Source: Mesorhizobium sp. YC-39
GTDB taxonomy: Bacteria; Pseudomonadota; Alphaproteobacteria; Rhizobiales; Rhizobiaceae
Length of the DNA stretch: 64,000 nt
Direction of reading: 5' to 3'
Assembly (NCBI RefSeq): GCF_025753795.1
Contig: NZ_JAOWPS010000002.1
Location: forward strand, 186,001 to 250,000
Positions 46,187 through 55,577 of this stretch are shown here, piece by piece (position 1 is the stretch's first letter; each line of letters starts with the position of its first letter). The notes under the pieces are model-generated. The model did not search any database. It worked only from the letters and a program-made list of their open reading frames with translations, and was not told where the DNA came from. Position numbers and translations under genes: made by a program.

Positions 46187-46231
46187 ATGAACATGCGTTC
46201 GATCAAGACCGTTTGGTGGTGGGCTCGCTGA
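46187..46231 (+). CDS. trpL: trp leader peptide
   Basis: 14 residues, MNMRSIKTVWWWAR, with three consecutive TGG codons (46214-46222) two codons from the stop, the layout of rhizobial trpL peptides. Charging of tRNA-Trp sets where the ribosome stalls and so which RNA structure forms downstream. An in-frame ATG four codons earlier exists but lies over the -10 region. In S. meliloti the equivalent peptide and the attenuated RNA also act in trans (established there, inferred here). Confidence 0.9.
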   Translation: MNMRSIKTVWWWAR

Positions 46232-46232
46232 C

Positions 46233-46308
46233 AGCGGCCTGTTCGAACGCGTTCGCGTGAAAATAGAGGGTGGCCGCAACGGAATGTCCGGGCGGCCATT
46301 TGTTTTTC
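46233..46308 (+). promoter_or_regulatory. trp attenuator (antiterminator and terminator)
   Basis: TGGCCGC (46271-46277) pairs with GCGGCCA (46292-46298), followed by TTTGTTTTT: an intrinsic terminator. The same GGCCGC can instead pair with GCGGCC at 46234-46239, right after the trpL stop, forming an antiterminator. The two pairings exclude each other. Confidence 0.88.
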
Positions 46309-46354
46309 TAGGCATTCCCGGGTCCGTTGCCCCAATACGCTGATGGAGACGGCA

Positions 46355-48544
46355 ATGACGACGAAAATTCTCGAAAACGGAGCGGAGCGCTTCGTCACCG
46401 CTGGTGGCGTGATGATTACCCGCGAGCGCCACGACCGGCCCTATGAGGGCGCGATCGACGCCTATGTCGACGGGCTGAATTCCCGCCGCGGCGCGGTGTT
46501 TTCCTCGAATTACGAATATCCCGGCCGTTACACGCGCTGGGATACCGCCATCATCGACCCGCCGCTGGTGATCTCCGCGCGTGGCCGCGCGATGTGCATC
46601 GAGGCGCTGAACGGCCGTGGCGAAGTGCTGTTGCCGGTCATCGGCAAGGCGCTTGCCAACCTTGCCGAGGTGACGATCGCCGAGACGTCGAAGAAACTTA
46701 TCTGCCTCGATGTCGCCAAGCCCGGCCGTGTCTTCACGGAAGAGGAACGAAGCCGCGTTCCCTCCGTCTTCACTGTGCTGCGCGCCATCACCGCTTTGTT
46801 CAAGACGGAGGAAGACGCCAATCTCGGTCTCTACGGCGCCTTCGGCTACGATCTCGCCTTCCAGTTCGATCCGGTGGATTACAAGCTCGAGCGCAAGCCA
46901 AGCCAGCGCGACCTCGTGCTGTTCCTGCCCGACGAGATTTTGGTTGTCGACCACTACTCGACCAAGGCCTGGACCGATCGCTACGACTATTCCGGCGAGG
47001 GGTTTTCGACGGAAGGCCTGCCGCGCGATGAGATCGTCGAGCCATTCCAGACCGCCGACCGCATCCCGCCGCGTGGCGACCACGAGCCCGGCGAATATGC
47101 CGATCTGGTGCGCAAGGCGATGGAGAGCTTCAAGCGGGGTGACCTGTTCGAAGTGGTGCCCGGCCAGATGTTCTACGAGCGCTGCGAGACGCCGCCCTCC
47201 GACATTTCGCGCAAGCTGAAGTCGATCAACCCCTCGCCCTATTCCTTTTTCATCAATCTCGGCGAAGGCGAATATTTGATTGGCGCCTCGCCCGAAATGT
47301 TCGTGCGCGTCAACGGCCGCCGCGTCGAGACCTGCCCCATCTCAGGCACGATCAAGCGTGGCGACGACGCCATTTCCGACTCGGAGCAGATCCTAAAACT
47401 GCTCAATTCGAAGAAGGACGAATCCGAGCTGACCATGTGCTCGGACGTCGACCGCAACGACAAGTCTAGGGTCTGCGAGCCGGGCTCGGTGCGCGTCATC
47501 GGCCGCCGCCAGATCGAGATGTATTCGCGCCTGATCCACACCGTCGATCACATCGAGGGGCGGCTGCGCGAAGGCATGGACGCCTTCGATGCCTTCCTGT
47601 CGCACGCCTGGGCGGTCACCGTCACCGGCGCGCCGAAACTATGGGCCATGCGCTTCATCGAGCAGAACGAGAAGAGCCCGCGCGCCTGGTATGGCGGAGC
47701 GATCGGCATGGTCAATTTCAACGGTGACATGAACACCGGCCTGACGCTTCGCACCATCCGCATCAAGGACGGCATCGCCGAGGTGCGCGCCGGCGCCACC
47801 CTGCTCTTCGACAGCATCCCCGAGGAAGAAGAAGCCGAAACCGAATTGAAGGCATCCGCCATGCTCTCCGCCATCCGCGACGCCAAATCAGGCAATGCCG
47901 CCAGCATCGAACGCAGCACCGCGCGTGTCGGCGACGGCGTCAACATCCTTTTGGTCGACCACGAGGACTCCTTTGTCCACACGCTGGCCAATTATTTCCG
48001 CCAAACCGGCGCCAATGTCTCGACCGTGCGTACGCCGGTGCCGGACGAGGTCTTCGACCGGCTGAAGCCCAATCTGGTCGTGCTGTCGCCCGGACCCGGC
48101 ACGCCGAAAGACTTCGACTGCGCCGCCACCATCAAACGGGCGCGCGCGCGTGAGTTGCCGATCTTCGGCGTCTGCCTCGGCCTGCAGGCTCTGGCCGAGG
48201 CCTATGGCGGCGAGCTGCGGCAACTGCATGTGCCGATGCACGGCAAGCCGTCGCGCATCCGCGTGTCGAAGCCGGGCATCATCTTCTCCGGCCTGCCCAA
48301 GGAGGTGACGGTCGGCCGCTATCACTCGATCTTCGCCGACCCGGTGCGCCTGCCCGACGGCTTCATCGTCACGGCCGAGACCGAGGACGGCGTCATCATG
48401 GCGTTCGAGCATCGCAAGGAGCCGATCGCCGCGGTGCAGTTCCACCCGGAGTCGATCATGACGCTCGGCCACAATGCCGGCATGCGCATCATCGAGAACA
48501 TCGTCGCGCACCTGCCGCGCAAGGCTCGGGAAAAGGCCGCCTAG
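46355..48544 (+). CDS. trpE(G): anthranilate synthase, fused TrpE-TrpG
   Basis: 729-aa bifunctional enzyme converting chorismate and glutamine to anthranilate, the first step of tryptophan synthesis. The TrpE part (to about residue 515) has the chorismate-binding core ([47 protein letters not shown]). A linker leads to the TrpG amidotransferase ([17 protein letters not shown]) with triad Cys in GVCLGLQ and His-Glu in QFHPES. The fusion is typical of Rhizobiales. GGAGA sets the second ATG as start. Controlled by the attenuator upstream. Confidence 0.96.
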   Translation: MTTKILENGAERFVTAGGVMITRERHDRPYEGAIDAYVDGLNSRRGAVFSSNYEYPGRYTRWDTAIIDPPLVISARGRAMCIEALNGRGEVLLPVIGKALANLAEVTIAETSKKLICLDVAKPGRVFTEEERSRVPSVFTVLRAITALFKTEEDANLGLYGAFGYDLAFQFDPVDYKLERKPSQRDLVLFLPDEILVVDHYSTKAWTDRYDYSGEGFSTEGLPRDEIVEPFQTADRIPPRGDHEPGEYADLVRKAMESFKRGDLFEVVPGQMFYERCETPPSDISRKLKSINPSPYSFFINLGEGEYLIGASPEMFVRVNGRRVETCPISGTIKRGDDAISDSEQILKLLNSKKDESELTMCSDVDRNDKSRVCEPGSVRVIGRRQIEMYSRLIHTVDHIEGRLREGMDAFDAFLSHAWAVTVTGAPKLWAMRFIEQNEKSPRAWYGGAIGMVNFNGDMNTGLTLRTIRIKDGIAEVRAGATLLFDSIPEEEEAETELKASAMLSAIRDAKSGNAASIERSTARVGDGVNILLVDHEDSFVHTLANYFRQTGANVSTVRTPVPDEVFDRLKPNLVVLSPGPGTPKDFDCAATIKRARARELPIFGVCLGLQALAEAYGGELRQLHVPMHGKPSRIRVSKPGIIFSGLPKEVTVGRYHSIFADPVRLPDGFIVTAETEDGVIMAFEHRKEPIAAVQFHPESIMTLGHNAGMRIIENIVAHLPRKAREKAA

Positions 48545-48658
48545 AGCCGGATGATTTCAGGTCGAATCAACCTGAAATCTGAATCCGGCTCTAAATTCAA
48601 AGAGGTAGAGCATGATGTCGCCCGAAAACCGTTTCACACTTTTCGGCATCATGCTCTA
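48542..48658. repeat. double intergenic palindrome after trpE(G)
   Basis: Two inverted repeats: TAGAGCCGGAT (48542-48552) / ATCCGGCTCTA (48583-48593) and TAGAGCATGATG (48606-48617) / CATCATGCTCTA (48647-48658). The first contains the trpE(G) stop codon and may terminate transcription. The TAGAGC ends resemble those of the repeat before hemF. Confidence 0.8.
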
Positions 48659-48667
48659 GGGTTACGG

Positions 48668-49615
48668 ATGAACGCGGCTCCCCCAGCGATCACAGCAGAC
48701 GCAAAAGCCGCCGCCAGGCGCAAGGTCGCCAGCCTTGCCTTCTGGTCGATTGTCGTCGCCTGCGTCGTACTCGCCCTGAAGCTGGCGGCCTGGTATGTCA
48801 CCGGTTCCGTCGCGCTCTATTCGGACGCGCTGGAATCGATCGTCAACGTCATTGCCTCGGCCGCCGCCTACTGGGCAATCCGAGTCAGCTACAAGCCGGC
48901 CGACCAGGATCATCCCTTCGGCCATCACAAGGCCGAGTATTTTTCGGCCGTTCTGGAAGGCGTGCTGATCGTGCTGGCGGCGCTGCTGATCCTGAACGAG
49001 GTCTGGTGGTCCTGGCGCCATCCCGCCCCGCTCGAGCAACCCTGGACCGGCCTGGCCATCAACGGCGTCGCCACGATTATCAACGCCTTCTGGGCGTGGA
49101 CACTGATCCGTGCCGGTCGCGCCGAGAAATCGCCGGCGCTGGTCGCCGACGGCAAGCACATCATGACCGACGTTGTCACCTCGGTCGGCGTCTTCGCCGG
49201 CCTGGTCGGCGCCGTGCTGACCGGCTGGCAGATTCTCGACCCGGCGCTTGCCGTCATTGTCGCGCTCAACATCCTGTGGCAAGGCTGGCACGTCATCGGC
49301 TCGTCGATGAACGGGCTGATGGACCGCGCCGTCGATACGCAGGAGCACATGCACATCCGCGACATCATCTCGGCCAATTGCAAGGGCGCGCTGGAAGTGC
49401 ATGATTTGAAGACGCGCATTGCCGGCCGCGCCACCTTCATCGAGTTCCACCTGGTCGTCGATGCCGACATGTCGGTGGGCGCCAGCCATGTGATTTGCGA
49501 CCGTATCGAGGACGCGCTGAGGGCGGAAATCCCTTCGGTTCGCGTCACCATCCATGTCGAGCCGGACGACGAGGCTAAGCTGCCCAAGGGCACGACAGCC
49601 GTGCCTTTCGCGTAG
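48668..49615 (+). CDS. cation diffusion facilitator family transporter
   Basis: 315-aa CDF/ZIT-type exporter with about six helices and a C-terminal metal-binding cytoplasmic domain. The transport-site signatures are present: SVALYSDALESIVN in helix 2 and ADGKHIMTDVVTS (H-x3-D) in helix 5, with DHPFGHHKAEYF between helices 2 and 3. Likely exports Zn, Fe or Mn by proton antiport. The ATG begins after the palindromic repeat. Confidence 0.92.
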   Translation: MNAAPPAITADAKAAARRKVASLAFWSIVVACVVLALKLAAWYVTGSVALYSDALESIVNVIASAAAYWAIRVSYKPADQDHPFGHHKAEYFSAVLEGVLIVLAALLILNEVWWSWRHPAPLEQPWTGLAINGVATIINAFWAWTLIRAGRAEKSPALVADGKHIMTDVVTSVGVFAGLVGAVLTGWQILDPALAVIVALNILWQGWHVIGSSMNGLMDRAVDTQEHMHIRDIISANCKGALEVHDLKTRIAGRATFIEFHLVVDADMSVGASHVICDRIEDALRAEIPSVRVTIHVEPDDEAKLPKGTTAVPFA

Positions 49616-49636
49616 ACTGCAGGCTCTCCGGACCGC

Positions 49637-50716
49637 TCAAGGCGCGCAGGCGGATTGCGGCATCGGCTGCAGTCGATAAACCTTGTCGTCGGACATGGTC
49701 TTGCCGTCGACCGCCTTCGAGCAGAGATCGACGATCGGCAGGCTGTTGTTGGGATTGGCCAGCATCATCGTGCCGTTGGCGCCACGGCGCAGATAGATCT
49801 CCTTGGCCGCGATATCGCAGGAAAAGTTGCTCATCTTCGCGCTGGCTGTACAGCGCCACTGGTCCGCTTCGCCCTCGCAACTGTAAATCTGCGTCACCTC
49901 AGCCGACTTCTGGCGCGTGGTAACGGACACGGCAATATCGGCACCGCTTGGCCAGTTGGCCGGATCGCCATCCTTGGCGAAGGAGGCGAGTTCGACCGGC
50001 CCTCTGAAAACCCGGATGGTGCGGGTCAACTGATCGGGATGCGAGCCGAGATGCTTGTCGTCGTAGTCGCGCCCGTAGCAGAAGGGCTGGTCCGGCTTCA
50101 GCCGCTCGCGCAGCGGCGGCCCCAGCGCCGGGTCTACGGGATCGATGCGCGCGAACTCGGCCCTGCAAATCTCCGCCGGCATGCGGTCGAGCCGGAAGCC
50201 GTCGTCCTCGGTGCCAAGCGCCTGCCTGGCGTATTCCTTTGCGCCCAGCTCCTCCTCGGCGCCGACATCGAGATAGAGGTCGCGCCCGACGTCGGAGACG
50301 ATCAGCCGGCCTTTTTCGTCAAGCTTCAGCGTGGCCATGGTGCGGTCGCATTCCATGCCGCAGCGGATCTCGCCCGATTGCGGATCGTCCTTGCCGCACC
50401 AGCCGCCGACCCATTCGGGCTTGTTGGCGCCGCGCACCGTCGTCGCCATGAAGCCGGTGTAGTCGGACGGACCGCTGCTCGGCTCCTCGTTTGGATGGCT
50501 GACCGGGTCATGACCATGGTAGAAGAAAATCCGTCCCACCTTCTGGTTCGGATGTGCCTTGAGATGCGCCGCATCATAGACCCGCCCGAAACAGGCATCC
50601 TTGCCGTCCGGGCTGAGTTCGGTGAGCTTGAGCACATCCTCGGCGAAGGCCGTGCCCGCCAGTGTCGCGAGCAGGGCAGCACCAAGTCCGGCGCCCGCCA
50701 GTGTCTTCGACGTCAT
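49637..50716 (-). CDS. exported protein with internally duplicated domain, unknown
   Basis: 359 aa; signal peptide to about residue 25 (LLATLAGTAFA). Two similar blocks are visible: ACFGRVYDAAHLKAHPNQKVGRI (about 41-63) and FCYGRDYDDKHLGSHPDQLTRTI (about 212-234), each followed by a beta-rich stretch and paired cysteines, so the protein is an internal duplication. An excellent AAGGAGGGG precedes the ATG. It converges on the CDF transporter gene. No family I recognise; a periplasmic ligand-binding or inhibitor role is possible. Confidence 0.85.
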   Translation of the reverse strand: MTSKTLAGAGLGAALLATLAGTAFAEDVLKLTELSPDGKDACFGRVYDAAHLKAHPNQKVGRIFFYHGHDPVSHPNEEPSSGPSDYTGFMATTVRGANKPEWVGGWCGKDDPQSGEIRCGMECDRTMATLKLDEKGRLIVSDVGRDLYLDVGAEEELGAKEYARQALGTEDDGFRLDRMPAEICRAEFARIDPVDPALGPPLRERLKPDQPFCYGRDYDDKHLGSHPDQLTRTIRVFRGPVELASFAKDGDPANWPSGADIAVSVTTRQKSAEVTQIYSCEGEADQWRCTASAKMSNFSCDIAAKEIYLRRGANGTMMLANPNNSLPIVDLCSKAVDGKTMSDDKVYRLQPMPQSACAP

Positions 50717-50811
50717 GTGACCCCTCCTTGCCCGACAGGACGTGGCTTCAATTTATGCTAGGATCGAAGCCGAAGCCACGCAATTTGCGAGGCCGGCAAC
50801 AGGAGGAAGTC

Positions 50812-51249
50812 ATGCGCCGCCGCGACATGTTCCGCGTGGGTCTGGCCGGAACCGCTGGCCTTTTCGGGCTGCGCCAGGTTAAGGCTGCGGCCATGGCAGA
50901 GCAAAGGCCAAAGGTCGCCTACCACCTCAGCGATCTCGATAAGGTCGGTTTCGTGCTCGGCAATATCAAGAACCACTATGACGGCACCGGCGGCAACGTC
51001 GATATCGCGCTGGTCGTGCATGGACCAGCACTCGCCGCTTTCAAATCGAAGAGCGCATCCGCCGCGATTTCCAGCCGTTTTTCGGGTTTGGTTCGCGACG
51101 GACTTTCCCCGCATGCCTGCGCCAACACCATGCAAGGCATGGATATCGCGCTCTCCGACCTGCTCGACGGCTTCCACGCCGCCGAAACCGGCGGCGTCGT
51201 CAAGCTCGCGGAACTGCAGCGCCAGGGCTACGCCTATCTCAGGCCTTGA
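50812..51249 (+). CDS. exported DsrE-like protein
   Basis: 145 aa. The start RRRDMFRVGLAGTAGLFGL looks like a twin-arginine export signal. The mature part has the DsrE/DrsE-like alpha/beta layout (KVAYHLSDLDKVGFVLGNIKNH, DIALVVHGPALAAF, CANTM-GMDI with a cysteine at the usual position, and VVKLAELQRQGYAYLRP). Such proteins take part in sulfur relay, though periplasmic members are uncharacterised. AGGAGG precedes the ATG. An SDR gene follows 67 bp later. Confidence 0.82.
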   Translation: MRRRDMFRVGLAGTAGLFGLRQVKAAAMAEQRPKVAYHLSDLDKVGFVLGNIKNHYDGTGGNVDIALVVHGPALAAFKSKSASAAISSRFSGLVRDGLSPHACANTMQGMDIALSDLLDGFHAAETGGVVKLAELQRQGYAYLRP

Positions 51250-51316
51250 TCCGAAGGGCTTGAACACAGAGGCGGCAAGGGCCTACGAAGGACGGGCAGA
51301 AATCCGGAGGATAGAC

Positions 51317-52117
51317 GTGCCAGGCACCACGACCGCCCCAATCATTCCCGGCCTGGCCATCCCCGATCTCGCCGGCAAGGCGGTGCTGGTCACCGGTGCG
51401 TCGACTGGCATCGGGGCAGCACTTGCGCTGGCCTATGCCGCGCAGAAATGTCTTGTGGCGCTCCATTACAATTCGAGCCAGGAGGCGGCCGAAAAGCTTG
51501 GCCGGACGATCCAGGATGGCGGCGGGAAGGTGTTCCCCGTCCAGGGCGATTTCTCGATCCCCGCCGATGTCGAGCGCGTGGTTGAGGACAGCGCGCAACA
51601 TTTCGGCCGGCTCGACGGGCTGGTCAACAATGCCGGTGGCATGCTCGGCCGCGTGCCCTATGCCGAGCTGACCGAGGCGCATTACGACGCGGTGATGGAC
51701 CTCAACGCACGTTCCGTGCTCACCGCCTCGCGCAAGGCGATCCCATGGCTGAAGCGCCAGGGCGGCTTCATCGTCAACACCTCGTCGATCGCCGCGCGCA
51801 ACGGCGCCGGCGGCGGCGCCGGCCTCTACGGCTCGTCCAAGGCCTTTGTCTCCAATGTGACGCGCGGCATGGCCAAGGAACTCATCGGTTTCGGCATCCG
51901 CGTGAATGCGGTGGCGCCCGGCACCATCGCCACGGCCTTCCATGAACGCTATTCGACCGACGAGCAGATGAAGGGCATGGTCGCCACCATCCCTCAAGGC
52001 CGCGCCGGCACGCCGCAGGACTGCGTCGGCGCCTATCTGTTCCTGTCGTCCGATCTGTTGAGCGGCTACATCACCGGCCAGGTGATCGAGGTGAATGGCG
52101 GCCAGTTGATGCCTTGA
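51317..52117 (+). CDS. short-chain dehydrogenase/reductase
   Basis: 266-aa classical SDR. Cofactor motif TGASTGIG at about residues 27-34, NNAGG near 97-101, catalytic S (NTSSIAA) and Y-x3-K (YGSSK) with the usual spacing, and the C-terminal GQVIEVNGGQL. A GTG start is chosen because GGAGG lies 6 bases upstream and no ATG fits. Substrate unknown. Confidence 0.93.
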   Translation: MPGTTTAPIIPGLAIPDLAGKAVLVTGASTGIGAALALAYAAQKCLVALHYNSSQEAAEKLGRTIQDGGGKVFPVQGDFSIPADVERVVEDSAQHFGRLDGLVNNAGGMLGRVPYAELTEAHYDAVMDLNARSVLTASRKAIPWLKRQGGFIVNTSSIAARNGAGGGAGLYGSSKAFVSNVTRGMAKELIGFGIRVNAVAPGTIATAFHERYSTDEQMKGMVATIPQGRAGTPQDCVGAYLFLSSDLLSGYITGQVIEVNGGQLMP

Positions 52118-52166
52118 TGTGCGATCTGCATACTCCTGTCGCGAAATCTGAATGGAGACGAAGGCG

Positions 52167-52475
52167 ATGTACGGACTGATCGGTAAGATGCGGGCGGCGC
52201 GCGGTCAACGCGACGCGGTCATGGACGTGCTGCGCGCCAGCACCGGCGCCCTGCCCGGCTGCCTGAGCTACATCATCGCCACCGACCCGGCCGACGCCGA
52301 CGCCATTTGGGTGACCGAAGTGTGGACCGATCAGGCGAGCCACAAGGCATCCCTGCAACTGCCGGAAGTCCAGGCAGCGATTGCCAAAGCACGCCCCTTC
52401 ATCGCCGGCTTCGAATTCCAGATCGAAACCCACCCCGTCGGCGGTTTCGGCCTGACCGACGGCAAGACCGGCTGA
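52167..52475 (+). CDS. antibiotic biosynthesis monooxygenase (ABM) fold protein
   Basis: 102-aa ferredoxin-like ABM domain protein: GKMRAARGQRDAVMDVLR, PGCLSYIIATDPADADAIWVTEVWTDQASHKAS and a C-terminal beta strand, the standard order. Despite the family name most members are of unknown role, with heme- or quinone-related substrates known in some. The second Met is used as start, behind AAGG. It follows the SDR gene by about 50 bp and may be co-transcribed. Confidence 0.87.
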   Translation: MYGLIGKMRAARGQRDAVMDVLRASTGALPGCLSYIIATDPADADAIWVTEVWTDQASHKASLQLPEVQAAIAKARPFIAGFEFQIETHPVGGFGLTDGKTG

Positions 52476-52593
52476 CGCTCGGGAGCGGGCAGGAATTCAG
52501 CATTTTTGTGAAAAATGCTCACTTGCCAGTGGCCCGGTTTTTCAGCCGTGTGCACGGCTATGCGCGCATTACGAACATTGCAAACAACCGAGG

Positions 52594-53301
52594 CTACGGC
52601 ACTTGCACTATGCTGCCGCTGCCTCTCACCTGCGAACGTCGCATGGTCGGATGCCCGTACAGCTCGACATCGCCGCTACCGGAAATCGAGACATCCGCAT
52701 CCGCCTGTGCGGTAATTTGCGCGTCGCCGCTGCCGCGGATCTCAATCTGTGCGGATTGGGCGATCAGGTTCTTCAACCGCCCTGAGCCGGAACCGGAGAT
52801 TTCCAGACCGACGGTCTGGGCGATGCCGGTGGCGGCGACACTACCGCTTCCCCGGATGCTCAGCCGCAGTTCAGGCTGATTGATCTGCGACAGAGCGAGA
52901 TCTCCGCTGCCGAGCACTTTCCAGTCGGTTATCGCCGGCCCCGACAGGCTGACATCGAGCCGGGACGCAAACCAGCCCGGCTCACAATCGAGACTGAGCC
53001 TGCCGCCTTCCAGCCGCACATGGTCCAGCAGAGCTGAATCACCGCTCACGACAGCCTCGGCTTTGTCCCCCGGCTGATAGTGGACCGAAGCCGGCAGATC
53101 GATCGTCAGACTGTCGCTGGCGATGAAGGGCAGAGTAACCTGCCGGCTGGTGGATGTGGCCGATCCGCAGGTGGACTGGCCCGCAATCCACCACCCTCCG
53201 GCATTGGCCCAACCTGGCCCGGAAAGCCCGACGCCCAGCGTCAGAAAGACGACCGCGCCGATCAGTCCCGTCGTTGCGATGAATGCCAGTTTTCCAGTCA
53301 T
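52594..53301 (-). CDS. exported DUF2807 (GIN domain) protein
   Basis: 235 aa. Signal anchor at about residues 7-32, then a repetitive beta-helix region with recurring GSG steps (VLGSGDLAL, IRGSGSVAA, ISGSGSGRL, IRGSGDAQI, ISGSGDVEL), diagnostic of DUF2807/GIN head-GIN proteins, which often act as envelope or adhesin-like domains. Third gene of the padR operon. Confidence 0.88.
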   Translation of the reverse strand: MTGKLAFIATTGLIGAVVFLTLGVGLSGPGWANAGGWWIAGQSTCGSATSTSRQVTLPFIASDSLTIDLPASVHYQPGDKAEAVVSGDSALLDHVRLEGGRLSLDCEPGWFASRLDVSLSGPAITDWKVLGSGDLALSQINQPELRLSIRGSGSVAATGIAQTVGLEISGSGSGRLKNLIAQSAQIEIRGSGDAQITAQADADVSISGSGDVELYGHPTMRRSQVRGSGSIVQVP

Positions 53302-53349
53302 TGTCCGTTTCCTTCAACGTGATGACAAATTGCTCGAGCTTGGCAACGC

Positions 53350-53922
53350 TCAAACCCGGTCATGGTCCGGTTGAGCCAGGCGGGAATGCAGCCGGGCATA
53401 ACGCCCGAGCACGCGTATCCCGGCGCTCAGCGCCAGCAGCAGCAAGGCGCCGCCACCGAGGAAGAAGCTCACCAGCCCAGCGCCGATGAACAGATGGCCT
53501 AAAGTCACCGTGATTGTGCCGCCGATGTCGAAGAACAGCGTGGTGAGAATGATCTTGATGCCGAGTGCGCCGATGGCGACAAGCGCGATGCCAAGGGCCA
53601 GCGCAAGGACGATCGCGGTGATCAGCAACGGCAGCAGGAAGACAATGTCGACGAAAGCAAGGCCGGCGAGCGCCAGCATCGCAGCCAACATGTTCGACAC
53701 ACTCCAATGGGCCTCGAAACGACGCAAGCCTGCCTCGGCCCGCAACTCGCGAGCAAGCCGGGCCGGGTCGCCCAATGCAGCCGCGACCTCCGCTTCGCTA
53801 CGGCCCGACGCGTCGGATTCGGCGAAATGGGCTGTGTAGTCGCCAACGATGTCCTCGATCTCCTGAGGCGGCAGACCGGCGAGCCCCAGTCTCAGCGTGC
53901 GCAAGAAAGCATCCCTGGTCAT
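53350..53922 (-). CDS. DUF1700/HAAS-type membrane protein
   Basis: 190 aa. The N-terminal HAAS domain (FLRTLRLGLAGLPPQEIEDIVGDYTAHFAE…GRSEAEVAAALGDPARLAREL) is followed by four hydrophobic segments between about residues 75 and 175. HAAS proteins typically sit beside PadR regulators and are thought to sense or signal at the membrane. Its ATG overlaps the padR stop (ATGA). Confidence 0.9.
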   Translation of the reverse strand: MTRDAFLRTLRLGLAGLPPQEIEDIVGDYTAHFAESDASGRSEAEVAAALGDPARLARELRAEAGLRRFEAHWSVSNMLAAMLALAGLAFVDIVFLLPLLITAIVLALALGIALVAIGALGIKIILTTLFFDIGGTITVTLGHLFIGAGLVSFFLGGGALLLLALSAGIRVLGRYARLHSRLAQPDHDRV

Positions 53923-54245
53923 GGCAAATCCTCAAGAAGTTTATCGACTGCACCCGCGAAGGAGCGCCAGTCGCGGCGATGGGCTTCGAAGGCCTGCTGG
54001 CCGAGTGGCGTGAGCCGGTAATATTTGCGCGGCGGCCCGCTGCTCGATTCGACGATGCGAGTGGCGACCAGACCGTCGTTCTGCATCCGCCGCATCAGCG
54101 GATAGATTGTGCCTTCTCCCATACTCACCGCGGCGACCAGCGTGCTGGCGATTTCATAGCCATAGCTCTCACCTCGCGACAGCACGGCCAGGACGCACAG
54201 GTCGAGGGCGCCTTTTCGTAACTGGACTTGGATTGAGTCGGTCAT
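53919..54245 (-). CDS. PadR family transcriptional regulator
   Basis: 108-aa winged-helix regulator of the short PadR-s2 class: LRKGALDLCVLAVLSRGESYGYEI is the domain start, GEGTIYPLMRRMQNDGLV the recognition helix and wing, and KYYRLTPLGQQAFEAHRRDW the end. It heads the PadR-DUF1700-DUF2807 operon, with palindromes around its own promoter, so it is probably an autorepressor. The ATG is chosen at the domain start. Confidence 0.93.
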   Translation of the reverse strand: MTDSIQVQLRKGALDLCVLAVLSRGESYGYEIASTLVAAVSMGEGTIYPLMRRMQNDGLVATRIVESSSGPPRKYYRLTPLGQQAFEAHRRDWRSFAGAVDKLLEDLP

Positions 54246-54251
54246 GGCAGG

Positions 54252-54302
54252 TCTCGAATTCGAGATCTGTATATAGCACGCTACCTGTTTATGCAAGGTA
54301 GC
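54252..54302 (-). promoter_or_regulatory. padR promoter and operator palindromes
   Basis: On the minus strand: TTGCAT (54296-54291), 17-bp spacer, TATACA (54273-54268). GCTACCT-N9-AGGTAGC (54280-54302) overlaps the -35 and spacer, and TCTCGAATTCGAGA (54252-54265) is a perfect 14-bp palindrome just after the -10. Either could be the PadR operator. Confidence 0.7.
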
Positions 54303-54439
54303 AACTTCGACTGCCGCTCTCACGTAATCTTGGTGCGGTAACTGCTTGCGCAAATCCTAAAACTTCGACGAAATGAGCCTTAGGATTTTTCTCGGCCAAC
54401 GGGGTTCGCATTTTTCCGCTATGGGTCTAAGAGCCGGAT

Positions 54440-55531
54440 ATGGATTCCTCGCGAGACCAGCCGCCGACCGTTGAGCGCATGGCGCGAACACACAAGGGCT
54501 GGCAGTGGCTGGTCCTCCTGGTGCTCTCGATCCTCTTCGCCGGCGCGCTGGAGCTCGCCGCCTTGCCGGCGGCGCTGCTGATCGGACCGATGCTGGCGGC
54601 GATCCTCGCCGGCACCAATGGCGCCACGGTGCGCGTCCCGCGCCTGCTGTTCGGTTCCGCCCAGGCGATCGTCGGCTGCCTTGTCGCCAGTTCGATTTCC
54701 GCCGACATCTTTGCGGTCTTCTACCAGGAATGGCCGCTCTTCCTCGGCGTTGTGATGGCGACCGTCGCGGCCTCCAGTCTGCTCGGCTGGCTGATCAGCC
54801 GCTGGCGCATCCTGCCCGGCACCACCGCCGTCTGGGGCTCGTCGCCGGGTGCCGCCACCGCCATGGTGCTGATGGCCGGCGCCTTCGGCGCCGACCAGCG
54901 CCTCGTCGCCTTCATGCAATATCTGCGCGTCATCTTCGTCTCGATGACGGCAGCCCTTATCGCACGCATGTGGGTCGACACATCGGGTATCGAGATTCCG
55001 CCCATCGTCTGGTTTCCACCCATCGATCCGCAAGCCTTCGCCGCCACCATCTGCATCGCCCTCGTCGGCGGCCTGATGGGAAAGCTGTTCAGGCTGCCGT
55101 CGCCCTTCTTTCTTGGCACCTTCATCTTCGGCGCGGTGATTCACCTCGGTCTGGGCGTACCGATGCAATTGCCAAACTGGCTGCTGGCCGTCAGCTACGC
55201 GATGGTCGGATGGTCGATCGGACTGAACTTCACGCGCCCGATCCTGCGTCACGCGACGCGGGCGCTGCCGCAGATCGTCGGCTCCATCATCGCGCTGATC
55301 GCCTTTTGCGGCGGTCTCGGCTTCATGATCAGCCATCTGCTTGGCGTCGATCCGCTGACCGCCTATCTGGCGACCAGCCCCGGCGGCATGGACAGTGTCG
55401 CCATCATCGCCGCCGCCGCGCAGAACGTCGACATCTCCTTCGTCATGGCGCTGCAGTCGGCCCGCTTCCTGGTCGTGCTGCTGGTCGGCCCAAGCGTGGC
55501 GCGCCTGGTGGCGAGAAGCCTGAAGGAATGA
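54440..55531 (+). CDS. AbrB family (PF05145-type) integral membrane protein
   Basis: 363 aa with about nine to ten membrane helices in two similar halves, each with the AbrB-duplication glycine-proline pattern (ALPAALLIGPMLAAILAG; SPFFLGTFIFGAVIHLG) and GSSPGAATAMVLMAGAFGAD / TSPGGMDSVAIIAAA. Often labelled ammonia monooxygenase or AbrB regulator, but it is a transporter-like membrane protein, not the DNA-binding AbrB. Substrate unknown. Confidence 0.88.
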   Translation: MDSSRDQPPTVERMARTHKGWQWLVLLVLSILFAGALELAALPAALLIGPMLAAILAGTNGATVRVPRLLFGSAQAIVGCLVASSISADIFAVFYQEWPLFLGVVMATVAASSLLGWLISRWRILPGTTAVWGSSPGAATAMVLMAGAFGADQRLVAFMQYLRVIFVSMTAALIARMWVDTSGIEIPPIVWFPPIDPQAFAATICIALVGGLMGKLFRLPSPFFLGTFIFGAVIHLGLGVPMQLPNWLLAVSYAMVGWSIGLNFTRPILRHATRALPQIVGSIIALIAFCGGLGFMISHLLGVDPLTAYLATSPGGMDSVAIIAAAAQNVDISFVMALQSARFLVVLLVGPSVARLVARSLKE

Positions 55532-55577
55532 CGCGCTCGCGCAGAAATGTTCCACTGCACCGTTGCGGTGCGGACCG

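Noticed and set aside
54440..55531. DNA-binding AbrB regulator or ammonia monooxygenase
   Set aside because: The protein is polytopic membrane with duplicated halves; these database names are misleading.
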